Of a stretch of DNA of 64,000 nucleotides, positions 52,783-61,925 are shown in pieces (within the stretch, counting starts at the first letter, position 1; the number at the start of each line of letters is the position of its first letter). The notes beneath the pieces are model-generated. The model searched no databases. It saw nothing but the letters and a program-made list of their open reading frames with translations, and was not told the DNA's origin. The translations under genes were made by a program, and so were the position numbers. The stretch spans positions 1 to 64,000 of the forward strand of contig CAMQDS010000010.1 in assembly GCA_946999645.1 (NCBI GenBank), in the 5' to 3' direction. This stretch comes from an uncultured Bacteroidales bacterium. Its GTDB lineage: Bacteria; Bacteroidota; Bacteroidia; Bacteroidales; UBA932.

Positions 52783-54015
52783 TCATTTCAGCGAATCAAT
52801 TTCTGCTTTATACACTGCATTTAGAGAATCTAAGGTTGGTTTGAGTTGTTGCGGAAGAGGAGCGGCTGACGGAGATTCCATTTTGAGAGGATTTATGGGC
52901 TTACCGTTTTTCCATACACGAAAATCAAGATGAGGTCCTGTTGCTGCTCCAGTAGAGCCAACAAAACCAATCACAGTTCCCTGCACTACCCTCTGTCCAA
53001 TCTTAAGTCCTTTAGCATACCTTGATAAATGCAAATATGCTGTAGTATAGACAGAATTATGACGTATTTTGACGGTGTTTCCTCCACCGCCTCCCCAGCC
53101 TTTATAAATCACAGTACCATTTCCTGTAGCAAGTACGGGAGTTCCTGTCGGAGCTGCGTAATCCACTCCCGTATGAGTTCTAACTTTTCCTGAAATTGGA
53201 TGCCTACGGTGATATGAAAATCCGGAACTTATACGTGTAAATTTCAACGGAGCCTTTAGAAAGGCTTTTTTAAGACTTTTTCCTTCTTCATTCCAATAAT
53301 TTTCTTCTCCGTCATTAAGTGGTAATCGTATTGCCGGCATAACTATACTGTCTCTAATAAATTCAGCATAGAGAATAGTATTCACATCTATTACCTGGCC
53401 ATCACATAATTCTTCATCATACAAGATACGAAACCTATCTCCTGATTGAAGAGAAAAGAAATCAACAGTCCATGCATATATATCAGAAAGACCTGCAATC
53501 AACAAAGGCGATACTCCGCTAGCAATCATATCATTCCATAATGAAGAAGAAATCGTTACATCAGCAGACCTTCGTATTATTTCAACGGGTTTAGAAACTT
53601 TCCATACTGAAAAAGGAGGTTCACAGCTAAAAACAGTGATATTCACCTTATCTTCTTCATAGACAAGATACTTAAGTGACTTAAACGATGTTGAATCAAC
53701 ATCATAATATGCTCGATAATTGTTCCCTGCCCTCATCTTTTTCATATCAAACAAAGTATCCGCTGCAAGAGATAAAGAATAAACATCATTTTTATCCATT
53801 CCAAGTCTTTGCATAAGGGTAGAAAAAGTTTCACCGTTTAGTAATTTTCCTTCTACCAAATCAAAAGAATCGGTACAAAAGCCTAACGGATATATAGTAT
53901 CCCTCTGCATACTCATGTCTGGAGCATTTCTCCTAAACATATTGCATGATGGCAATGTGATAACAAAAAACAACACTAATAGTGTTGAAACTGAGAAAAA
54001 AATTCTACCACGCAT
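52783..54015 (-). CDS. M23 peptidoglycan endopeptidase lipoprotein
   Basis: A 410-residue murein hydrolase-type protein (signal RIFFSVSTLLVLFFVITLPSC). An N-terminal LysM/OapA-like region (FSTLMQRLGMDKNDVYSL) and a second domain precede the LytM zinc domain (~275-375). Zinc ligands are visible as HTGVD (His281, Asp285), HLSRY (His329) and GPHLDF (His362). All ligands are intact, so it is predicted to be active. Layout is that of MepM/YebA-like enzymes that cut cross-links. It converges on the retropepsin gene with a 6-bp gap. Confidence 0.92.
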   Translation of the reverse strand: MRGRIFFSVSTLLVLFFVITLPSCNMFRRNAPDMSMQRDTIYPLGFCTDSFDLVEGKLLNGETFSTLMQRLGMDKNDVYSLSLAADTLFDMKKMRAGNNYRAYYDVDSTSFKSLKYLVYEEDKVNITVFSCEPPFSVWKVSKPVEIIRRSADVTISSSLWNDMIASGVSPLLIAGLSDIYAWTVDFFSLQSGDRFRILYDEELCDGQVIDVNTILYAEFIRDSIVMPAIRLPLNDGEENYWNEEGKSLKKAFLKAPLKFTRISSGFSYHRRHPISGKVRTHTGVDYAAPTGTPVLATGNGTVIYKGWGGGGGNTVKIRHNSVYTTAYLHLSRYAKGLKIGQRVVQGTVIGFVGSTGAATGPHLDFRVWKNGKPINPLKMESPSAAPLPQQLKPTLDSLNAVYKAEIDSLK

Positions 54016-54093
54016 TGTTTTGCTTTAATTAATTCTGTTTTTCATTAAGGAAATACTATAATAGCACTTTTCGCAAACCTAATGAAAATATCT

Positions 54094-54116
54094 TAAATTT
54101 GCATAAATAATGCAAA
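54094..54116. promoter_or_regulatory. -7 box overlapped by an inverted repeat upstream of the OM barrel gene
   Basis: TAAATTTG (54094-54101) matches the -7 consensus for the rightward gene. TTTGCAT (54098-54104) is repeated inverted as ATGCAAA (54110-54116) with a five-base spacer, overlapping that box. It may be an operator in the divergent M23/barrel region. Confidence 0.4.
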
Positions 54117-54150
54117 ACATCTATTTTTGACGGTGCAAAAAACTTAGACA

Positions 54151-54858
54151 ATGAATTGTAGAACCATCACAGTATCGTTATTAACTGTTGTTTTATCAGT
54201 GCTTTCAAGTAAGAATATGTCAGCCTATGTTGGTTTTGAAGCCGGATACCAGAGATATTCATATAAAACAAAAGTGGCAGAAAAGGCAAGACTATTCAAC
54301 GGATTTTACGTTGGAATGAGTGATAATATAAAACTTTTCAAAGCTATTTCCATTTCACCGGGACTCCAATACTCATTCGGGAGCAGATATGATGAAAGAG
54401 TAAGCTTTTTAGGATTATCTGCTAAAAAGACTACACAGGAACACTTCATTGAAGCCCCCTTGAGAATTAAGTTATTATTCCCATTAGGCCGAAGAAGTTC
54501 CCTAATACTGTACGCTGGTGCAACTTTCAGTTATTCAATTTCAGGCGAAACCACATATGAATTTAACAGAACTTCCAAAGAAGATCCCCTGTTATCATAC
54601 AAATACGACTATTACAATGGAGATATATCATCTGAAAATATTCCTGACAAAATTAAAGAATTAATCAATAAAAATTTAGACAAGAATAAATATAACAGAT
54701 TCGATGTCCTCTTAGGCGGAGGTGGCGGAGTATTTTTCGGAAACACGTTAATTATTCACATAGGTTATGAGTTGGGAATGATTAATAGATATTTGAATAA
54801 TGACAGTGATTCAATCAGTAAAAATAACTTGCATATAGGAGCAAGTTTTCTATTTTGA
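54151..54858 (+). CDS. Outer-membrane beta-barrel protein (OmpW/PorT-like size)
   Basis: A 235-residue protein with a signal peptide (ITVSLLTVVLSVLSSKNMSA) and about eight amphipathic strands: YVGFEAGYQRYSY, FNGFYVGMSDN, AISISPGLQYSFG, EAPLRIKLLFPLG, SLILYAGATFSYS, DVLLGGGGGVFFG, IIHIGYELGMI, and the end LHIGASFLF. This is the outer-membrane beta-barrel domain common in Bacteroidota. The role is unknown. Confidence 0.75.
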   Translation: MNCRTITVSLLTVVLSVLSSKNMSAYVGFEAGYQRYSYKTKVAEKARLFNGFYVGMSDNIKLFKAISISPGLQYSFGSRYDERVSFLGLSAKKTTQEHFIEAPLRIKLLFPLGRRSSLILYAGATFSYSISGETTYEFNRTSKEDPLLSYKYDYYNGDISSENIPDKIKELINKNLDKNKYNRFDVLLGGGGGVFFGNTLIIHIGYELGMINRYLNNDSDSISKNNLHIGASFLF

Positions 54859-54864
54859 TAATTT

Positions 54865-55860
54865 TTATTGTCCGCCCAATCTTTCAAAAAATATAAGTAC
54901 ATCATCCCAAGAACGGAACTGTTCAGAACCATATTTTATTACTGTTCCCATAAAGTTCTCGGATACAGGTTCCTCCCCTGATATTATATAGTCCCCCATA
55001 AAGAGTTCTGGATGAGCGGAGATTATTATCTTATTCCATACATAAACCCCAATATGATTATATGCCCACTCTACTTTGCCTGCAACCTTCTCAGGACTGT
55101 TAGGAGATAGACCTATAAGAATATATAAATCATACATTTGAGCCAACTTAGCAATAGATTTTACAACCCCATTAAAAGGCTCACCATTTCTATCATCATA
55201 TATTGCACCTTCAAGCGACACACCCAACACCCTCTTCTGTCTATGCTCTTGAATGTCATCAATCCATTCTATTACAGGCAAAACAGAATGTAGAAAAGTG
55301 CTGTCATTAAGATAATGCTCACCTTCAAAATGAATTGCATTCTTATAGTACAAAGAAAACTCATCAAAGCAATTTGTCATAGTATCATGAGTACCAAATA
55401 GACCAAAGACATGATTTCTATCGCCAGACTGAAAGCATAAGCGAGTAACATCCCTGAATTGTTCAAGTAAACTCTTAGTGACCATAAAAGAAGTAGTACC
55501 ATCTTTTCTCGGGCTATGGTATTCTTGCTTTCCTAAACCATTGTTTTTCAATATAGTATCAGCAAGTCTAAAAGCTGGATTTACAAGAATACGATAGTAG
55601 CCTTGAAGCATTTCTGCAAACATTCCTCCCATAGAAGTACCTACAATCAAATCAGGCTCCTCTCTTGTACAAATTTCTTTAAGCAACTCTAAGGCAGCAA
55701 CAGGTTCCACAGGTAAATCTGGGGCAATTATTTCAGTATTCGGAAGAAGCAATTTCATCGTCTTAACTGTCCCTGTCTGTCCAGAAGACGCGAAACCATG
55801 TACATATAATATTTTCTTACCTGACATTAAGTCTGGTCTTGCATATTCATATAATTCCAT
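54865..55860 (-). CDS. YqiA/YcfP-type alpha/beta hydrolase fused to a decayed 5'-nucleotidase (HAD) domain
   Basis: A 331-residue cytoplasmic fusion. Residues 1-205 are a YqiA/UPF0227-type hydrolase: LYVHGFASSGQTGT, nucleophile Ser76 in GTSMGG, Asp159 in FGTHDTM, and His182 in EGEHYL. Residues ~210-331 follow the deoxyribonucleotidase (NT5C-like) HAD layout: EKVAGKVEWAYNHIG, KIIISAHPELFMGDYII, GTVIKYGSEQFRSWDDVL. The catalytic positions are lost: motif I reads VSLEGAIYDD (215-218 SLEG) instead of DxDG, the usual STAPWNN position reads IGLSPNS, and the DDR position reads SGE. It probably retains only esterase-like activity, with the HAD part as a binding or structural module. Confidence 0.75.
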   Translation of the reverse strand: MELYEYARPDLMSGKKILYVHGFASSGQTGTVKTMKLLLPNTEIIAPDLPVEPVAALELLKEICTREEPDLIVGTSMGGMFAEMLQGYYRILVNPAFRLADTILKNNGLGKQEYHSPRKDGTTSFMVTKSLLEQFRDVTRLCFQSGDRNHVFGLFGTHDTMTNCFDEFSLYYKNAIHFEGEHYLNDSTFLHSVLPVIEWIDDIQEHRQKRVLGVSLEGAIYDDRNGEPFNGVVKSIAKLAQMYDLYILIGLSPNSPEKVAGKVEWAYNHIGVYVWNKIIISAHPELFMGDYIISGEEPVSENFMGTVIKYGSEQFRSWDDVLIFFERLGGQ

Positions 55861-55933
55861 TTCTTTAATTATATATAGATATACGAAGTTAGTTCAAAAA
55901 CACTAAATTTGAACATAAATATAACAAGCATAC

Positions 55934-57133
55934 ATGAAAAACGTAATTATTTTTATTTTAAGCAACGTTCTTTTATCTTGTAACACAGAGCCGAATTTAC
56001 ATAAGAATAATTGGAATATAAATACATACGAAACTCTTAATAACCTTATCATAGAAAATGGGAGGAAGTCTCCAGGTTACAATCCACAATGCCGTCCATA
56101 TGCAGTATTCGATTTTGATAATACTAGCATAGAAGGAGATATAACACTGACCACAATGACATATATGATTGAAAATCTTAGGTTTAAGATTGATCCATCT
56201 ATACTTTTCGATATTCTTGTTAAAGACCTTGGAGACATCGATAGAAATTTCACATATGACGGTATTACTGATATTAGTATAAGAAGACTTGCCTTAGATA
56301 TTTGTAAGGATTATAACTTTCTATATACTAACTATATAAGCTTATATTCTAAAAAAAATAAAAGAGCTTTTGAAAAAATAAAAAAGAGTCCTGAATATCA
56401 GGATTTCAGGGCAAGACTATGGGTTATGAATAACATCATATATTTGCATTATGATTATGAAGCAAGTTGTCTTTTCCCTTTGAAATTATTTTCAGAAATG
56501 ACATCAACAGAAAAAGATAATTTGGTTAGAGAAGCAGCAAGTTTCAATTTTTCAAAAGGTAAGCCATATACAGAATTATGGTCAGCAACTCAAACTGGAA
56601 ATAAAGGAAAAATAGAAGTCAGTGTTCCTAAGGGATTAAGTATCTCAAAGGAACTGAAGGACTTATATAAAACATTGAAATACAATGGATTTGATATATA
56701 TATTTGCTCCGCATCAGAAGAGAGGATAGTAGAGGTAATTGCAACAGATCCTAAATATGGGCTTTCAATAGATAAAGAGCATGTCTATGGTTTAAGATTA
56801 ATCAGCACTACCGATGGGAAAATAACTGCATGCTTTGATAAGACATATATACAGACATATAATGAAGGTAAAACAAAGGCAATAATGAAATACATTGCCC
56901 CTTCACACTGTGGAAAAGTTCCAGTTCTTGTTGCAGGAGACAGTAATGGAGATTATTCAATGCTTACTGAATTAAAAGGCATGCAAGTAGGACTAATAAT
57001 CAACTGTAATAGTGGAGGAAATATTAGAAAACTTGTAATAAAAGCCGTTTCAGATACTTCAAAACAAACTTACCCGAAATATTTAGTGCAAAATCCTTCT
57101 CCATCTATCCTGTCATCTTCTCCTACATTTTGA
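55934..57133 (+). CDS. HAD-superfamily phosphatase lipoprotein
   Basis: A 399-residue secreted phosphatase of the phosphorylcholine/phosphoserine-phosphatase type. Lipobox at MKNVIIFILSNVLLSC (Cys16). Motif I is FDFDNTSIEGD (Asp60 nucleophile, Asp62), motif II IYICSASEE, Lys motif NEGKTKAI and motif IV VAGDSNGDYSML, all intact. A large helical cap lies between I and II (~75-220). The C-terminal ~20 residues are Ser/Pro-rich. Its substrate is unknown; a periplasmic or surface phosphate-scavenging role is plausible. Confidence 0.85.
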   Translation: MKNVIIFILSNVLLSCNTEPNLHKNNWNINTYETLNNLIIENGRKSPGYNPQCRPYAVFDFDNTSIEGDITLTTMTYMIENLRFKIDPSILFDILVKDLGDIDRNFTYDGITDISIRRLALDICKDYNFLYTNYISLYSKKNKRAFEKIKKSPEYQDFRARLWVMNNIIYLHYDYEASCLFPLKLFSEMTSTEKDNLVREAASFNFSKGKPYTELWSATQTGNKGKIEVSVPKGLSISKELKDLYKTLKYNGFDIYICSASEERIVEVIATDPKYGLSIDKEHVYGLRLISTTDGKITACFDKTYIQTYNEGKTKAIMKYIAPSHCGKVPVLVAGDSNGDYSMLTELKGMQVGLIINCNSGGNIRKLVIKAVSDTSKQTYPKYLVQNPSPSILSSSPTF

Positions 57134-57204
57134 GGATTGACAGACATATTCATAATAGAAACTGATTAATTTTCATATATAATATTAAACATAATAAGGA
57201 AAAT

Positions 57205-57237
57205 TTTGCCGTTTTCGTGGAAAAAATGCTAATTTTG
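57205..57237 (+). promoter_or_regulatory. Predicted Bacteroidota promoter of the TPR gene
   Basis: TTTG (57205-57208), 21 bases, then TAATTTTG (57230-57237), about 55 bp upstream of the start at 57293; spacing is two bases longer than ideal. Confidence 0.5.
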
Positions 57238-57292
57238 TCGAATATTGTGACCTATTTTATACTGAATATATAAAAAATAAATATTTAAAACT

Positions 57293-57985
57293 ATGGCAAA
57301 AGAAAACCTAACAGAACAAGAAAAGCTTCAACAGGAGAAAGTGGAAGAAAAAGTATCTGCTGTAGAGCAATTTTTCAATGAAAATAAAAAGATTATTTGG
57401 AGCTGTCTTGGGGCAGTCATAGTAATCGGCTTGCTTATTCTTTGTTATATTAAGTTCTATGTGCAGCCTAAATCGGCTGAAGGACAAGCTCAAATGTATC
57501 CAGCTGAAGCCTCATTCAGAGCAGGCGAATATGAAAAAGCACTCAATGGAGACGGGAACGTGCTTGGTTTTGCTCAGATAGCAGAAGAATACGGAGCAAA
57601 AGCTGGTCAATCAGTCTTTATGTATGCAGGTATTTGCGAACTGCAACTTGGTAATTATGAAAATGCACTCAAATATCTTAAACAGTACAACGGAAAAGAT
57701 GAAATTCTTGCAGCGCGTGCAATAGCTTGCCAAGGCGATGCTTATGTTGGACTTGAAAAATATAAGGAGGCTGTTTCATGTTATGAAAAAGCAGCAGGAA
57801 GAGTTGATAATATATTTTCAGCCAGTTACCTTTTTAAAGCTGGAACTGTATGTGAAGAACTCGGAGATAATAATAAGGCATTAGACTTTTATAAGAAGAT
57901 TAAAGATCAATATCCTCAATCCATTGAGGCATATGATATTGACAAATATATTTCAAGAATAGAAAACGCACCTAAAGCGGAATAA
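57293..57985 (+). CDS. TPR protein, YfgM-like, inner-membrane anchored
   Basis: A 230-residue protein with an N-terminal cytoplasmic segment, one membrane helix (~34-54, IIWSCLGAVIVIGLLILCYI) and four to five tetratricopeptide repeats in the periplasm (AGEYEKALNG, LGNYENALKYLKQYNG, LEKYKEAVSCYEKAAGR, LGDNNKALDFYKKIKDQYP). This is the layout of YfgM, a partner of the periplasmic chaperone/secretion machinery. It is followed 14 bp later by yebC with a good ribosome-binding-like sequence between them. Confidence 0.8.
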   Translation: MAKENLTEQEKLQQEKVEEKVSAVEQFFNENKKIIWSCLGAVIVIGLLILCYIKFYVQPKSAEGQAQMYPAEASFRAGEYEKALNGDGNVLGFAQIAEEYGAKAGQSVFMYAGICELQLGNYENALKYLKQYNGKDEILAARAIACQGDAYVGLEKYKEAVSCYEKAAGRVDNIFSASYLFKAGTVCEELGDNNKALDFYKKIKDQYPQSIEAYDIDKYISRIENAPKAE

Positions 57986-57999
57986 AACGGGGAGAATAT

Positions 58000-58755
58000 A
58001 TGGGAAGAGCATTTGAATTCAGAAAAGAAAGAAAATTGAAGAGATGGGGACACATGGCTCGTGTGTTCACAAAACTCGGAAAGGAAATAACGATTGCAGT
58101 AAAAGAAGGAGGATCCGATGTAATAGGAAATCCAAGGCTTAGAGCTCTGCTTGCCGAGGCAAAAAATGAAAATATGCCGAAGGAAAATGTAGAGCGTGCA
58201 ATCAAAAAAGCAACAGAAAAGAATACAGGTGACTTCAAAGAAGTAGTATACGAAGGATATGGTCCTTTTGGTATTGCATATCTTGTTGAAACAGCAACTG
58301 ACAATACTACAAGAACTGTTGCTAATGTCAGAAGTTATTTTACCAAATGTGGTGGAACGCTTGGAACAAGCGGAAGTGTAAGTTTCATGTTCGATCATAA
58401 ATGTGTCTTCCGTATAAAGGATAACGATAACATAGATATTGATGCCTTAGAACTGGAGATGATTGATCTTGGTGTTGACGAGTTATACAGACAAGAGCAG
58501 GAAGATGAAGACGAAAATATTACAAAAACTATTGTAATGTATGGAGATTATACTTCCTATGGAACAATCCAGAAATATCTAGAAGATAATGGATATGAAC
58601 TGATTTCAGGAGGTTTCGACAGAATTCCTAATGTAGAACTGAAAGAAGTAACACCAGAACAGAGAGAAACTTTGGATAAACTTACTAATCTCTTGGAGGA
58701 AGACGAAGATGTAACCAACGTTTATACTCTTATGGCACCTTCAGAATCTGAATAA
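58000..58755 (+). CDS. YebC/PmpR (TACO1-like) family protein
   Basis: A 251-residue cytoplasmic protein of the YebC family, which assists translation of difficult motifs such as polyproline and was long annotated as a transcriptional regulator. Family signatures are present: WGHMARVFTKLGKEITIAVKEGG and NPRLRALLAEAKNENMPKENVERAIKKA, then VVYEGYGPFGIAYLVETATDN and CGGTLGTSGSVSFMF. The start at 58000 is preceded by GGGGAG. The gene is followed by a clear terminator. Confidence 0.93.
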   Translation: MGRAFEFRKERKLKRWGHMARVFTKLGKEITIAVKEGGSDVIGNPRLRALLAEAKNENMPKENVERAIKKATEKNTGDFKEVVYEGYGPFGIAYLVETATDNTTRTVANVRSYFTKCGGTLGTSGSVSFMFDHKCVFRIKDNDNIDIDALELEMIDLGVDELYRQEQEDEDENITKTIVMYGDYTSYGTIQKYLEDNGYELISGGFDRIPNVELKEVTPEQRETLDKLTNLLEEDEDVTNVYTLMAPSESE

Positions 58756-58774
58756 ACACATACAAAAACATATC

Positions 58775-58814
58775 ATAAAGCAGTCGTTGTTATATATTAA
58801 AACGGCTGCTTTAT
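58775..58814 (+). terminator. Terminator after yebC
   Basis: ATAAAGCAGTCGTT pairs with AACGGCTGCTTTAT (one G-U pair) around a 12-base AT-rich loop, followed by TTTTAT. It separates yebC from the V-ATPase operon. Confidence 0.85.
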
Positions 58815-58934
58815 TTTTATATTCATTCTCCAAAGAATAAAATATGTGCTAATGAAAAATGAAAGATATTGTCTTATAAAATAAAAATCACTATATTTAA
58901 AGACATTTTGACAACCGAATAAAATTCACTTATC

Positions 58935-59546
58935 ATGGATAAGCTACAAGAACTTACAGATAAATTGTACAAAGAAGGCCTTTCAAAAGGAAAAGAGGAA
59001 GGCGAATCCATTGTAAATAATGCTAAAAAAGAAGCAGAAGATATAATCGCAAAAGCCAAAGAAGAAGCTTCGAAAATTATTGAAACTGCAAACAAGAATG
59101 TTAATGACTTGAGAGTAAAGGTTGAAGGAGACTTAAAAATGGCTGCTTCTCAGTCTATTCAAGCGACTAAACAGGATATAGAAACTCTGATAGTTCATAA
59201 AATGACAGATAATGATGTAACCTGTTCTTTAAACAATAAAGAGTTTGTTGAAACTATTATTAAAGCGGTAGCAGAAAATTTCAACAATTCTCAGGCTCAG
59301 GATATAGAACTTACCCTCCCAGACTCACTTAAAGCAGAACTCGAACCATTTGTAAAAAATCAACTTACAAAAATTCTTGATAAGGGTATAGAGGCTACAT
59401 TTTCTAAAAAAATTGCAGGAGGTTTCAGAATAGGTCCTAAAGATGGGAGTTATTTCATCAGTTTTACTGATGAAACATTCAAAGAACTAATTTCTGCATA
59501 TCTAAGACCTGCCACTAAAAAACTTCTGTTTGGGGAGAAACTCTAA
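58935..59546 (+). CDS. V-type ATPase subunit E
   Basis: Peripheral-stalk subunit of the membrane V/A-type ATPase. The 203-residue protein has an N-terminal coiled coil rich in Lys, Glu and Ala (LTDKLYKEGLSKGKEEGESI) and a C-terminal globular domain with KKIAGGFRIGPKDGSYFISFTD, typical of subunit E. It is the first gene of the operon and shares one base of its stop codon with the DUF2764 gene. Confidence 0.85.
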   Translation: MDKLQELTDKLYKEGLSKGKEEGESIVNNAKKEAEDIIAKAKEEASKIIETANKNVNDLRVKVEGDLKMAASQSIQATKQDIETLIVHKMTDNDVTCSLNNKEFVETIIKAVAENFNNSQAQDIELTLPDSLKAELEPFVKNQLTKILDKGIEATFSKKIAGGFRIGPKDGSYFISFTDETFKELISAYLRPATKKLLFGEKL

Positions 59547-60145
59547 TGAATAATTACGAGTATATAATTGCATCTCTTCCAGTTATTTCCTTGGATAAGG
59601 ATAGTTCCACAGAAATAGACTCAGATCAGATTTTATCGTTTATAAAGGGACAGTGTTCCAAATGGGACAAGTCTCTTATTGAAATGCTTTTGACTGGAAT
59701 GGAGGGGAAAGAGCCTGATTATGATTTTTATAAAAAAGCAATATCTCATAAAAACCGTTTTATTAGGGAGTATTTCAACTTTGATCTGTTGCTTAGGAAT
59801 GAAAAAGTGAATTATCTGAATAGAGAACTTGGACGACCTGCTGGAACGGATATATTTATAAAACCTATAATAAACAATGAGACAAATATTGAAAAAATAC
59901 GTTCAGTATTTATATCTAATGATATATTGGGAAGAGAAAGTAAGATAGATTCTCTTATGTGGAACCGAATTTCCGAAATAAATACTTTTGATCTGTTCAA
60001 TATCGAATCTATACTTGGTTTTATTGCAAAACTGCACATAGTATCAAGATGGATTAATTTGGATCCAGAATCCGGAAAGAAGATGTTTTTAACCCTATTG
60101 AAAGAAATAAGGGGAACTTTCGCAGATATAAAATACGAAGGATAA
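59546..60145 (+). CDS. DUF2764 protein of the V-ATPase operon
   Basis: A 199-residue soluble, mainly helical protein starting MNNYEYIIASLPVISLD. DUF2764 genes occur between subunits E and A in Bacteroidota V-ATPase operons. Segments FIREYFNFDLLLRNEKVNYLNRELGRP and VSRWINLDPESGKKMF are conserved in appearance. It may take the place of subunit C (the rotor-stalk connector), which has no other candidate here; this is inference. It overlaps subunit E by one base and precedes subunit A by 25 bp. Confidence 0.8.
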   Translation: MNNYEYIIASLPVISLDKDSSTEIDSDQILSFIKGQCSKWDKSLIEMLLTGMEGKEPDYDFYKKAISHKNRFIREYFNFDLLLRNEKVNYLNRELGRPAGTDIFIKPIINNETNIEKIRSVFISNDILGRESKIDSLMWNRISEINTFDLFNIESILGFIAKLHIVSRWINLDPESGKKMFLTLLKEIRGTFADIKYEG

Positions 60146-60170
60146 CCAAGACTAATAAAATTAAAATAAT

Positions 60171-61925
60171 ATGAAATCTACAGGTGTTGTTACCGGAATT
60201 GTTTCAAACCTTGTAACCGTACTTACAGAAGGACCTGTTGCAGAAAATGAACTCTGCTATATATCCTTAGGTGATGTAAAACTAATGGCGGAAGTTATCA
60301 AGGTAAGCGGCAAGCAATGTCAAGTACAAGTATTTGAAAGCACCAGAGGACTTAAAAATGGCAATACTGTTGAATTTGAAGGCAGAATGCTTGAAATTTC
60401 ACTTGGTCCTGGTCTGCTTTCAGGAATATATGACGGGCTACAGAATGACTTGACTTCAATGGAGGGTGTTTTCCTTAAAAGAGGAGAATATACAGTTCCC
60501 ATTAATGGTGAAAAGTTGTGGGATTTTACTCCAATTGCAAAACAAGGAGATAAAGTCATTGCCGCCGATTGGCTTGGTGAGGTTAACGAAGGACGACTCC
60601 CCCACAAAATTATGGTACCATTTTCATTTAAAGGAGAATATACCGTAAAGTCTATAATACAAAAAGGGCAATATAATGTAAATCAGATAATTGCCGTACT
60701 TACAGATGAGAACGGAGAGGAAAAAAATGTAACAATGGTTCAAAAATGGCCCGTTAAAGTTGCAATAAAGGCGTACAAGGAAAAACCAAGACCTGAAAAG
60801 ATTATGGAGACGGGAGTCCGTGTTATTGATTCGTTCAATCCGATAGCAGAGGGCGGAACTGGATTTATTCCTGGACCTTTTGGTTGTGGTAAGACGGTAT
60901 TACAACATGCTATTGCAAAGCAAGGTGAAGCCGACATAATAGTAATGGCAGCCTGCGGAGAACGAGCAAACGAGGTCGTTGAAATATTTACAGAATTTCC
61001 TAAACTTATCGACCCTCACACCGGGCATCACCTGATGGACAGAACTGTAATTATATGTAACACTTCCAACATGCCTGTAGCAGCCAGGGAGGCTTCTGTA
61101 TACACAGCCATGACAATATGCGAATATTATAGGGCAATGGGACTTAGATGCCTGCTTTTGGCGGATTCTACATCAAGGTGGGCACAAGCATTAAGAGAGA
61201 TGAGTAACAGAATGGAGGAACTTCCTGGAGCAGATGCTTTCCCAGTCGACCTCTCTTCTATTATATCAAATTTCTATGCAAGGGCAGGAATGGTCATTCT
61301 TAATAATGGTGAAAAAGGGGCTGTGACATTTATAGGTACTGTATCTCCTGCAGGAGGTAACTTGAAAGAGCCTGTTACGGAATCTACAAAGAAAGCAGCA
61401 AGATGCTTTTATGCACTTGAGCAGAAACGTGCAGACCAAAAGAGATATCCTGCTGTAAATCCTATAGAGTCATATTCTAAATATTTGGAATATCAGGAAA
61501 TAGTTGATTTCTTAAATGAAGAAGTGGAAAAGGGATGGGTTGAAAAAATTGCAATGGCTAAGAATATTGTTCGTAAGGGACGTGAAGCTAATGAACAAAT
61601 AAACATTCTTGGAGATGATGGAGTTCCAATCAGTTACCACTCTACATTCTGGAAATCTGAACTAATTGATTTTTGCTTTTTACAGCAAGATGCTTTTGAT
61701 GCAATAGATGCCTTATGCCCTATTGAAAGGCAAAAATATATGTTGGATCTCATACTTGATATATGTAATACGGAGTTCGTTTTCGATGATTATGAAAAGT
61801 GTCGTGATTATTTCAAGGATATGATTAACATTATCCGCCAGATGAATTATTCAGAATTCAATGGAGAGGCTTTTGAAGATTATAACAGACAATTGACTAA
61901 ACTCATTAAGGAAAATGTCAAATAA
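60171..61925 (+). CDS. V-type ATPase catalytic subunit A
   Basis: The nucleotide-hydrolysing subunit, 584 residues. The catalytic P-loop is GPFGCGKT, followed by VVMAACGERANEVVEIF (with the Glu of ERANEV), SNMPVAAREASVYT and LLADSTSRWAQALREMSNRM. The non-homologous insert typical of A subunits precedes the P-loop (~110-200). It overlaps subunit B by 11 bp. Confidence 0.97.
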   Translation: MKSTGVVTGIVSNLVTVLTEGPVAENELCYISLGDVKLMAEVIKVSGKQCQVQVFESTRGLKNGNTVEFEGRMLEISLGPGLLSGIYDGLQNDLTSMEGVFLKRGEYTVPINGEKLWDFTPIAKQGDKVIAADWLGEVNEGRLPHKIMVPFSFKGEYTVKSIIQKGQYNVNQIIAVLTDENGEEKNVTMVQKWPVKVAIKAYKEKPRPEKIMETGVRVIDSFNPIAEGGTGFIPGPFGCGKTVLQHAIAKQGEADIIVMAACGERANEVVEIFTEFPKLIDPHTGHHLMDRTVIICNTSNMPVAAREASVYTAMTICEYYRAMGLRCLLLADSTSRWAQALREMSNRMEELPGADAFPVDLSSIISNFYARAGMVILNNGEKGAVTFIGTVSPAGGNLKEPVTESTKKAARCFYALEQKRADQKRYPAVNPIESYSKYLEYQEIVDFLNEEVEKGWVEKIAMAKNIVRKGREANEQINILGDDGVPISYHSTFWKSELIDFCFLQQDAFDAIDALCPIERQKYMLDLILDICNTEFVFDDYEKCRDYFKDMINIIRQMNYSEFNGEAFEDYNRQLTKLIKENVK

